In this document: positions 6,772 through 13,394 of the stretch, one piece after another
Position numbering within the stretch: position 1 is the first letter of the stretch
Layout of the letters: each line of letters starts with the position of its first letter
DNA from: Fulvivirga aurantia
GTDB lineage: Bacteria > Bacteroidota > Bacteroidia > Cytophagales > Cyclobacteriaceae
Direction of reading: 5' to 3'
Assembly: GCF_009711475.1 (NCBI RefSeq)
Contig: NZ_SMMD01000910.1
Location: 1-15,773 of the forward strand
Length of the DNA: 15,773 nt
The notes under the pieces: generated by a model
Seen by the model: only the letters and a program-made list of their open reading frames with translations
The model's database searches: none
Told to the model about the DNA's origin: nothing
Translations under genes and position numbers: made by a program

Positions 6772-9700
6772 AAATAGCATTATCAAACATCTTGTACTTC
6801 TTACCATATTTTCAGTTGCAATATCGTTTTCTTACGCACAAGAGCGTATTTACACACTCTACCTTGTAGGTGATGCGGGTAAAATTGTGCCTGGTCAGAA
6901 ACGCGTGTATAAGACACTAAAAGACCAGATGAAAATCACAGGAGAAAAAAGTGGTGTCATCTTCCTGGGAGACAATATATATCCACAAGGTATGGCTTCA
7001 GAACGGTCTCCAAATCGTGAAGAAACAGAAAAGGTTGCTGATGAGCATATCGCTTTAGTAGATGGTTTTGCTGGTCATAAAATCTTTATCCCTGGTAATC
7101 ATGATTGGGCTCAGGGAAGAAAAACCGGTTGGACAAACCTTTTAAATCAGGAGTTATACCTCGAAAATCACCTAGACAGCACCAATGTGTTTATGCCATC
7201 AGGTGGGTGCCCCGGGCCGGTTGAGGTCGAACTCAATGATGAAATAGTGCTGATCATTTTAGATACACAGTGGTTTCTTCACAACTGGAGTAAGCCTGAC
7301 GAAGAGCAGGGAGGCTGCGAGTCGGCCAATGTGTTAGAGATATTTCAGCTTTTAGAAGGCATGATGCAGAAAAATGCCCACAAAAAGGTAGTGGTAGCTA
7401 CTCACCACCCTATGTATACCTATGGATCTCACGGTGGGTTTTTCCCAACAATCACACACTTTAAGCCACCAATTCTTGGGTCTATACACCCGATTTACAG
7501 AAAGTTTATTGGCAGTCCACAAGATATAACACACCCTAAAAACAAAGCGGTAAGAGATGCATTGGTGGATATTTATGAAAAATTTCCTAATACCGTACAT
7601 GTAGCAGGTCATGAGCATAGTATGCAATACTCCTATAAAGACAGCGTGCATTATGTAGTAAGTGGTTCTATTTCGAAAACTTCATTTGTTAGAAAAAAAG
7701 GCTACGCTGAGTATGCAGAATCTGCACATGGCTTCGGCCGGCTCGATTTCTACAGCAATGGGGATGTAAAAGTTTCTTTTCATAAACCACTTCCTGATGG
7801 TGAGGTGCCCGTTACTTTTGAAAAACTGCTTATGAACAAGCCTTTCGTTGAGCCGGAGCAGGCTAAGGAGTATGAAGCAGAGTACGATTTTAGTGATAGC
7901 ACTGTAGTCACCCAGGCGAGCTATCAATATGAAGCTAAAGCTGCAGCAAAAAAGCTTTTCGGAGAAAACTACAGAGATGTCTGGAAGACTAAAATAGAGG
8001 TACCTATCTTTGATATTGGTAAAGAAAAAGGCGGTCTTAAAATAGTGCAGCGTGGTGGAGGCATGCAGACTAAATCCTTAAGATTAGAAGCGGCTGATGG
8101 TAGACAATATGTGCTGCGCAGTATTGAGAAATACCCTGAAAATGCCGTTCCGGAAATCCTCAGAAACACATTTGCAGTAGACCTTGTACAAGATCAGATT
8201 TCCGCTGCACATCCTTATGGAGCGTTAGTTGTGCCTTTTTTGGCAGATGCAGCAGGTATTTACCACACCAATCCTAAAATAGTGTACATCCCGGAAGATG
8301 TCCGTTTTGGTGAGCACAAAAAAGATTTTGCGGCTACCTTGGCCTTGTTTGAAGAGCGGCCTGCCAAAGATTGGTCTGATGCTGATTTTTTTGGCAACTC
8401 ACCTGATATAGAAAACACCAACAAAGTCGTTGAGGAGCTTCAGGAGGATAACGATAATGAGGTCGATCAGCGCTTTACGTTAAAATCAAGATTGTTTGAT
8501 CTAATCATTGGCGACTGGGACAGGCATGACGACCAGTGGCGCTGGGCCGAAACTGATAAAAAAGGCAAGGGTAAAATGTACCGACCGATACCACGAGATA
8601 GGGATCAGGCTTTCTTTGTAAATGAAGGTTTCTTTCCGGAGATATGGAGTCGAAAATGGGCCTTGCCTAAGTTCGAAGGGTTTGATTATGACGTTGATTG
8701 GACTTCAGGGTTTATGTTTAATGCTCGGTACTTTGATAGAACTTTCTTAACCAATCTATCTAAGGAACAGTGGGTAGAAGTTGCAAAAGAATTGCAGGAG
8801 AGCCTTACAGATGAGAAAATAGAAAAAGCCATTAATCAATGGCCGGAGCCGATCTATGAGCTTTCCGGAAAGGAAGTGACAGAAAAAATTAAGGCAAGAC
8901 GAGATAAGTTGGTTGATTACGCCTTAGATCATTACCTGTTTTTAGCTAAGGAAGTAGATGTGTTGGGAAGCGATAAACATGAGCACTTTCAGGTCAATCG
9001 GTTAGATAATGGAGATGTGCATGTAATTGTGCACAAGATGAAAAAGGATGGAGAAATAAAGCATAAAATTTATGACCGCATCTTTAAATTCAAAGAGACC
9101 AAAGAAATCAGATTATATGGCCTTAGAGGAGAAGACAAGTTTGTAGTAGATGGTGAGTCAAAGAAAAGTATAAAAGTAAGGATAATTGGTGGGCCGGGTG
9201 AAGATGAGCTTGTCGATAAATCAAAGGTGATCGGGCCAGCTAAGAAAACCATCTTTTACGATTCAGAAATGGGAAATGTACTAGCACTTAATAAAGAAAG
9301 TAGAAACGAGCTGTCAGGTGACGAAGCTGTTAATTTTTATAATAGAAAAGCTTTTGAGTATGATGTGCTTACCCCTCTTATCACTGCAAACTTCAACCAG
9401 GATGATGGTATATTTTTGGGAGGAGGTTTTGTGCATACTTCCCATGGATTTAGAAAAGATCCTTTTAAACAGCGCCATAAACTGTTGGCAAGTTATGCTT
9501 TCAATACTGCTTCATTCAATTTTGAATACAACGGACTATATACAGACGCTTTAGGCAGCTGGGATCTCCAAACGGACGTAAGACTGCGTGCCCCGGATTT
9601 TGCCAATAACTTCTTTGGCCTTGGAAATGATACCGAGTTTGATAGAAATATTGATGAAACCGTAAATGTAAATCGGTCAATAGATTACTACCGTTTGAGG

Positions 9701-10435
9701 TTCGAAGAAATGGCAGTAAATGTTGGGTTATTTAAAAACCTTGGTCCTTTTGGGCGAGTTGGAGGTCAACTTAACTATTACAACTGGGAGCTGGAAGACT
9801 TAGGTGGGCGAGAGCGTTTTGTGGGCGAGTTTCTGCAGGATCAAAATCTTGATATAGAAGATCAGACCTTTAACTATGTGGGCGGTACAGCTCATTTGGA
9901 GGTCGACACGAGAAAAGATAAAAACGTGCCTACAGCGGGGATTTTTTGGGACAACGAGATTAATACCTTTTATGGTATAGATGGGGGGTCCGGTGATTTT
10001 CATCAGTTTGGTTCATCTCTGGCGTTATACATGAGTTTTGAAGTGCCGGCAAGAGTAACTTTTGCGACAAGGTTTGGTTATGCCGCCAATTTGGGTGATT
10101 ACCCATTTTTTATGGGACAAACCTTGGGGGGTAAATATGAGATTAGAGGTTATAGAAAAACGAGGTTTTACGGAGACAGAAAATTCTATAACAATACAGA
10201 AGTACGTATTAAACTCACTAATCTGAAAACTTATTTATTCCCAGCCAGCCTCGGAGTATTGGCCTTTCACGATGTTGGTCGTGTATGGTTAGAAGAAGAA
10301 AACTCAGATACCTGGCACAATGGAATCGGTGGAGGCATATGGTTTACTCCGTTTAATATGGCGGCATTAAGTGCAGAGGTTGGTAGATCTTCAGAAGAGA
10401 CACTATTTTATGTGAGACTAGGGTTTTTATTCTAG
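6761..10435 (+). CDS. Exported metallophosphatase with kinase-like middle region and C-terminal Omp85-type barrel
   Basis: This 1224-residue protein has a signal peptide (1-26, cleavage after SYA). Residues about 30-345 are a calcineurin/purple-acid-phosphatase-like fold with GDAG (Asp38), GDN (70-72), GNHDW (112-116), THHPMY (214-219) and GHEH (283-286), a full metal-binding set. Residues about 420-735 hold a conserved-looking region with YVLRS (450-454), PEILR (464-468), IGDWDRHDDQWRW (583-595) and PIPRDRDQAFF (609-619), which recalls the catalytic and metal loops of atypical kinases. Residues about 780-820 contain glycine/aspartate-rich GLRGEDKF and GGPGEDELVD. From about 865 to the end is an outer-membrane beta-barrel with the Omp85 loop motif EIRGY (1127-1131) and terminal Phe. 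It probably spans the outer membrane, with the enzyme domains on the periplasmic or outer face. Substrate unknown. The start overlaps the preceding gene by 11 bp; 47 bp separate it from the next. Confidence 0.85.
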   Translation: MRTKNSIIKHLVLLTIFSVAISFSYAQERIYTLYLVGDAGKIVPGQKRVYKTLKDQMKITGEKSGVIFLGDNIYPQGMASERSPNREETEKVADEHIALVDGFAGHKIFIPGNHDWAQGRKTGWTNLLNQELYLENHLDSTNVFMPSGGCPGPVEVELNDEIVLIILDTQWFLHNWSKPDEEQGGCESANVLEIFQLLEGMMQKNAHKKVVVATHHPMYTYGSHGGFFPTITHFKPPILGSIHPIYRKFIGSPQDITHPKNKAVRDALVDIYEKFPNTVHVAGHEHSMQYSYKDSVHYVVSGSISKTSFVRKKGYAEYAESAHGFGRLDFYSNGDVKVSFHKPLPDGEVPVTFEKLLMNKPFVEPEQAKEYEAEYDFSDSTVVTQASYQYEAKAAAKKLFGENYRDVWKTKIEVPIFDIGKEKGGLKIVQRGGGMQTKSLRLEAADGRQYVLRSIEKYPENAVPEILRNTFAVDLVQDQISAAHPYGALVVPFLADAAGIYHTNPKIVYIPEDVRFGEHKKDFAATLALFEERPAKDWSDADFFGNSPDIENTNKVVEELQEDNDNEVDQRFTLKSRLFDLIIGDWDRHDDQWRWAETDKKGKGKMYRPIPRDRDQAFFVNEGFFPEIWSRKWALPKFEGFDYDVDWTSGFMFNARYFDRTFLTNLSKEQWVEVAKELQESLTDEKIEKAINQWPEPIYELSGKEVTEKIKARRDKLVDYALDHYLFLAKEVDVLGSDKHEHFQVNRLDNGDVHVIVHKMKKDGEIKHKIYDRIFKFKETKEIRLYGLRGEDKFVVDGESKKSIKVRIIGGPGEDELVDKSKVIGPAKKTIFYDSEMGNVLALNKESRNELSGDEAVNFYNRKAFEYDVLTPLITANFNQDDGIFLGGGFVHTSHGFRKDPFKQRHKLLASYAFNTASFNFEYNGLYTDALGSWDLQTDVRLRAPDFANNFFGLGNDTEFDRNIDETVNVNRSIDYYRLRFEEMAVNVGLFKNLGPFGRVGGQLNYYNWELEDLGGRERFVGEFLQDQNLDIEDQTFNYVGGTAHLEVDTRKDKNVPTAGIFWDNEINTFYGIDGGSGDFHQFGSSLALYMSFEVPARVTFATRFGYAANLGDYPFFMGQTLGGKYEIRGYRKTRFYGDRKFYNNTEVRIKLTNLKTYLFPASLGVLAFHDVGRVWLEEENSDTWHNGIGGGIWFTPFNMAALSAEVGRSSEETLFYVRLGFLF

Positions 10436-10482
10436 TACAACTAATTGCGTACTATAAGTGTCTTAAGTAAAAACATGAAATT

Positions 10483-10899
10483 ATGAAATATCTAATAGTT
10501 GCGATTTTTATTATGACATTAGGCTGCGATAGTGAAGAAGAAGCTCAGGGTGATGCTATTACAGGTACCTGGAAGCTTTCGGAAGTTGTCAGCGGTTGGA
10601 CTAATGAGGTAACACCAGCCGATAAGTTGGATTATGCAGAGTTTTATGATTTTAAAGCCAATGGCAAGGTGAAAAAATACCGATCTGACGGCAAAAGTGT
10701 TGAGGGTACTTATACTGTAGAAGAGAAATCGGATGGTACCTACATCGAAGTGGAATATACAGACGTCAACAATGAGCTGAAAGAGAGTTGTGGAGGCAAT
10801 GAATTTTTGAGAATTGAAGAAAACCAACTTAAAGGAGGGAGCCTACCATGCGATGGGCCTGGACTCACCTATGTAAAAGCAGGTAAAGCCACAGACTAA
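10483..10899 (+). CDS. Small lipoprotein, possible lipocalin-like fold
   Basis: The 138-residue product starts MKYLIVAIFIMTLGC, a lipoprotein signal with Gly before Cys15. The mature end, CDSEEE, is acidic, resembling the surface-export signal described for Bacteroidota lipoproteins. The body has ITGTWKLSEV (26-35), FYDFKANGKVKKY, VEGTYTVEE and a late paired-cysteine segment (SCGG, LPCDG), a pattern common in small lipocalin-like or META-like beta-barrel lipoproteins of this phylum. No function can be assigned. It lies 47 bp after the phosphatase-barrel gene in the same direction and before a shared terminator, so it may be co-transcribed. It could bind a ligand or act as an accessory of the module, but that is inference. 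Confidence 0.75.
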   Translation: MKYLIVAIFIMTLGCDSEEEAQGDAITGTWKLSEVVSGWTNEVTPADKLDYAEFYDFKANGKVKKYRSDGKSVEGTYTVEEKSDGTYIEVEYTDVNNELKESCGGNEFLRIEENQLKGGSLPCDGPGLTYVKAGKATD

Positions 10900-10902
10900 A
10901 AA

Positions 10903-10939
10903 AATAAAGGCCATCTAGAGTTTCCAGATGGCCTTTATT
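10903..10939. terminator. Bidirectional rho-independent terminator
   Basis: AATAAAGGCCATCT (10903-10916) and AGATGGCCTTTATT (10926-10939) are perfect 14-bp inverted copies around a nine-base loop. It lies between two convergent genes, three bases from the lipoprotein stop and one base from the ABM-GyrI stop. The minus-strand transcript ends in a strong U-rich tail (A-run at 10898-10904 on the plus strand). The plus-strand tail is shorter. The stem core is the same as in the terminator at 61-97. Confidence 0.9.
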
Positions 10940-10940
10940 G

Positions 10941-11867
10941 CTATATCACCGGGTACCTGAGAATAGTTTTAAGCTTTTCTACAGGTGTTTTCATTGGGTC
11001 AGAAATATAAATCTCATGATGGTGGCCATTTACCGATAGCCCCTTTCTTTCTGCTAAATCCATGATCTTCTTAATCGAAGGAGCTTCTTCAAGATAACAA
11101 CCAATGTGCATGAGTTGAATAGTTTTGCCTTCGTTTAATGGTTTAAGGCTCACTTCATTTAGGTAAGGCGTCACCTTGTTTTTCAATGTATTTGCTATAC
11201 ACAGGTCCACAATATCCTCGGTAATAAATTCCGGCATAGGGATCATTATGTTCCAGTGCCAGTTTTCCATTGGCGTATCCTCAAATGTACCGGGGCCCTC
11301 AGCCCACCACTGCGCTTCCATAGGAGCCACCACAAAATCTTTGCTGACAGCTTTGTAGTGGCTTTTCAATGCGTAAGCCACAGCATAAATGGCTTCCATA
11401 GATTTGAGAAATCGCTCATCCTGAGGGGAAGACACACCACTGATCATAAGATAATTGTACTGATTTAACTCAACGATTTTTGGCTCTGACCCTGCCTGAT
11501 AATAATTTGATGCAAGCTCACCTACCGATAGGCTTTCGGAATTATTAAACGTAGTATACTGCTCAAAATGGTCCATAAATTTTACTTCTTCAAAGGCGGC
11601 CATAAAAGGAGCAAGCTGCTTCATTTGCTCAACTTTTCTACTTGCGTCAACTGCCTGATCTAGCGTTTCCCATTTTACAAGGTCAATAAAAACCAACTCG
11701 TTAGATGTTGATTTAAAGGTGTTGTACTCCACCATACCGGTCAGCGATTTAATTTGCTGTCGTGCTTGCTCAAGTAAGTCATGGAAATTGTTTCTGAATT
11801 CAGATTTTACTTTGTAAACGACTAATTCGATTACGTAAGGCTCTTTACTAACTGCGATGTTTGTCAT
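10941..11867 (-). CDS. ABM-type monooxygenase-like domain fused to GyrI-like domain
   Basis: This 308-residue cytosolic protein has two parts. Residues about 10-105 resemble a ferredoxin-fold antibiotic-biosynthesis-monooxygenase (ABM) domain (YVIELVVYKV, VEYNTFKST, VFIDLVKWETL). Residues about 125-308 resemble a GyrI-like small-molecule-binding domain, with EPKIVELNQYNYLMISG (128-144), the aromatic pair and acid in EAQWWAEG (184-191), NWHWNIMI (202-209) and a C-terminal GHHHEIYISDP (281-291). GyrI-like proteins bind planar or hydrophobic compounds and some are reported to hydrolyse cyclopropane-bearing toxins. A detoxifying or sensing role is therefore possible but unproven. The frame extends two codons to a TTG at 11873; the ATG at 11867 is preferred. 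It lies 142 bp downstream of the YafY-type regulator gene, in the same direction, with a candidate operator in between. Confidence 0.8.
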   Translation of the reverse strand: MTNIAVSKEPYVIELVVYKVKSEFRNNFHDLLEQARQQIKSLTGMVEYNTFKSTSNELVFIDLVKWETLDQAVDASRKVEQMKQLAPFMAAFEEVKFMDHFEQYTTFNNSESLSVGELASNYYQAGSEPKIVELNQYNYLMISGVSSPQDERFLKSMEAIYAVAYALKSHYKAVSKDFVVAPMEAQWWAEGPGTFEDTPMENWHWNIMIPMPEFITEDIVDLCIANTLKNKVTPYLNEVSLKPLNEGKTIQLMHIGCYLEEAPSIKKIMDLAERKGLSVNGHHHEIYISDPMKTPVEKLKTILRYPVI

Positions 11868-11889
11868 GATCAATTTGGGTTAAAATTGT

Positions 11890-11917
11890 TTTACTTGTTT
11901 ACTTAATTCAAAGTAAA
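11890..11917. promoter_or_regulatory. Three TTTACTT half-sites, candidate operator
   Basis: TTTACTT occurs at 11890-11896 and 11898-11904 (direct copies, start to start 8 bp), and its complement AAGTAAA at 11911-11917, six bases beyond the second copy. The array is 22-50 bases upstream of the ABM-GyrI ATG and overlaps a minus-strand TTACTTTG that is one base off the -7 consensus. Position and symmetry suit a repressor site, plausibly for the WYL regulator encoded just upstream. Confidence 0.45.
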
Positions 11918-12009
11918 TAGGCGGTAGTGACAACCCTATGTCAGCAGTGTTGAGAGAGTTTGAAATTTTTTTCTAAAGAGATGAAATACTATTTCTCAAC
12001 AAATGATTT

Positions 12010-12966
12010 TCAATAAGAAAGGTGGTGCTCTTTGCCCTTTTCTATGAGTTTAATTACCTCTTCTTTAAGGCTTTTGGGAGAAATAACTTCGACCTGATCA
12101 ACGAATTGTATAACCCAGTGTGCAAGTCCCATATTGCTGGAAGTCATAAACTTCATTTGCTCCCAACCGTCAACCTGCTCGCTTTCTACAAATCCCATAA
12201 AGTACTTCTGTTCGTTTACAAACCTGGCCATCCTTGGTTTGAACCGGATAATTGCTTCTTCGAGATCGTTGCGTTGCAGAATGGTTTCTAAATAAGAGGT
12301 GTAGTCTGAGTGAGCTTTTGCATCAAAGGTATCTTCTTTTGTTTTTAACTTCATTATACGGTCGACTCTGAAATCTCTCAGATCCTGGCGAAGCCTGCAA
12401 AAGCCGATAAGATGCCAATGATTGGTGTAAAAACAAAGGCTAAGTGGCTCTACATCACGATTTGTAAAAGAGTCTGCGTAGTTAGAATAATAATCAAAAT
12501 TAATTACCCTATAGTCGGCCAACGCTTGCTGTAGCTCTGTAAGAAAGTTGTCAGGGAAGTCAGGTTTCACACTGTAAGGCACTTCTATTACCTCAATATT
12601 ATTGTCTATACTTTCCAGATAAGCCTTTTCTTCGACCCTGAGAGCGGCCTTTATTTTAAACAGTGCATCGCTTAAGTGATGTCGAATTGAATTGTCAGTG
12701 TTTTTTTCTGCAAGCTTTGTGGCCATCAAAATGGCACCGGCTTCTTCTTTAGAAAATTTTACTGGAGGTAGATTGTACCCTTCCATGAGAAAATACCCAA
12801 CACCAGCCTCAGCTCCGATCGGTACTCCAGCTTCCTCCAGGGCTCTTACATCACGGTAGACGGTTCTTAGACTTATGTCGAAGCGCTCTGCAATTTCGTG
12901 TGCTTTTACTACTTTCTTGCTTTGTAATTGTATGAGAATGGCCGATAGACGATCAATGCGATTCAT
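12010..12966 (-). CDS. YafY-type transcriptional regulator (HTH plus WYL domain)
   Basis: The 318-residue protein has a DeoR-like winged helix-turn-helix at about 1-60 (RLSAILIQLQ, HEIAERFDISLRTVYRDVRA, a recognition-helix region typical of the family), followed by a wing, GVGYFLMEGYNLPP (55-68). A WYL domain spans about 150-210 (VINFDYYSN, EPLSLCFYTNHWHLIGFCR, LRDFRVDRI). The signature W-Y-L is W-H-L here (184-186). The C-terminal part (about 225-310) matches the WCX extension. WYL domains bind ligands such as nucleotides or nucleic acids and control the DNA-binding part. The gene overlaps the SRPBCC gene by four bases (ATGA), so the two are co-translated. Likely targets are this operon and the ABM-GyrI gene downstream. 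Confidence 0.9.
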   Translation of the reverse strand: MNRIDRLSAILIQLQSKKVVKAHEIAERFDISLRTVYRDVRALEEAGVPIGAEAGVGYFLMEGYNLPPVKFSKEEAGAILMATKLAEKNTDNSIRHHLSDALFKIKAALRVEEKAYLESIDNNIEVIEVPYSVKPDFPDNFLTELQQALADYRVINFDYYSNYADSFTNRDVEPLSLCFYTNHWHLIGFCRLRQDLRDFRVDRIMKLKTKEDTFDAKAHSDYTSYLETILQRNDLEEAIIRFKPRMARFVNEQKYFMGFVESEQVDGWEQMKFMTSSNMGLAHWVIQFVDQVEVISPKSLKEEVIKLIEKGKEHHLSY

Positions 12967-13394
12967 GCCTCTGCTCTTACTTTGAGTTGTTTGTTCATGG
13001 CTTCAAACCCTGCGCGTGTCTTGGTATTTATTTGTTTCCAAAATAGTGGTACAAGCAAACCACTAAATTCTTCCCGATGTACAAACAAGGTTTCACTGTC
13101 ATTAATGGCCTTAAGTTCGAAACGGTGATGACCGTCAAACAATCCGGTCATCCATAATTGACCCAGCCAGGCAAAAACTTCATTTGACTTATGCATAGTC
13201 ACTTTCGGCTTAAATACCATCGGCTTACCATCTTCAGGCCTGATCGTTACCTTTAACCGACTGCGTAATTTAGGTTTGCCAAGCAGGCTCAATATGAAAG
13301 GGTTCCATTCCGGATACTTGTCGAAGTCCATTAAAATCTTCCAGACTTCTGCTTTCGGCTTATTGATTTTGATTTCAGTTTGTATTTCTCTCAT
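12963..13394 (-). CDS. SRPBCC (START/Bet v1-like) family protein
   Basis: The 143-residue soluble protein starts MREIQTEIKINKPKAEVWKIL, then FDKYPEWNPFI (24-34), the usual beginning of the polyketide-cyclase/SRPBCC family, where the helix-grip fold makes a deep hydrophobic cavity. Later strands are KVTMHKSNEVFAWLG (64-78), HHRFELKAINDSETLFVHREEF (89-110) and a long C-terminal helix (about 118-140). The ligand cannot be told from sequence. The gene overlaps the upstream Lnb-domain gene by 20 bp and the downstream regulator by 4 bp, so the three are almost certainly one transcript. Pairing of an SRPBCC protein with a YafY-type regulator and a GyrI-like protein suggests handling of a small hydrophobic compound. 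Confidence 0.88.
   Translation of the reverse strand: MREIQTEIKINKPKAEVWKILMDFDKYPEWNPFILSLLGKPKLRSRLKVTIRPEDGKPMVFKPKVTMHKSNEVFAWLGQLWMTGLFDGHHRFELKAINDSETLFVHREEFSGLLVPLFWKQINTKTRAGFEAMNKQLKVRAEA

Noticed and set aside
7352..7651. Minus-strand open frames within the phosphatase-barrel gene (also 7682-7927, 7969-8169, 9070-9252, 9800-10003)
   Set aside because: All are opposite a coherent long coding sequence and their translations are low-complexity or motif-free.
10519..10827. Minus-strand open frame of 102 codons opposite the small lipoprotein
   Set aside because: The plus-strand gene has a lipoprotein signal and a terminator just after it; the reverse frame has neither.
11890..11917. 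TTTACTT copies as a CRISPR or tandem-repeat array
   Set aside because: Only three short half-sites with unequal spacing, one inverted; this fits an operator better.
11949..12000. GTTGAGA and TCTCAAC, a 7-bp inverted repeat after the regulator stop, as a terminator
   Set aside because: The arms are 38 bases apart and no T-run follows on the minus strand.
12022..12291. Open frame on the plus strand inside the YafY-type regulator gene
   Set aside because: It lies opposite a well-supported gene, has no recognisable motif and shows no plausible start context.
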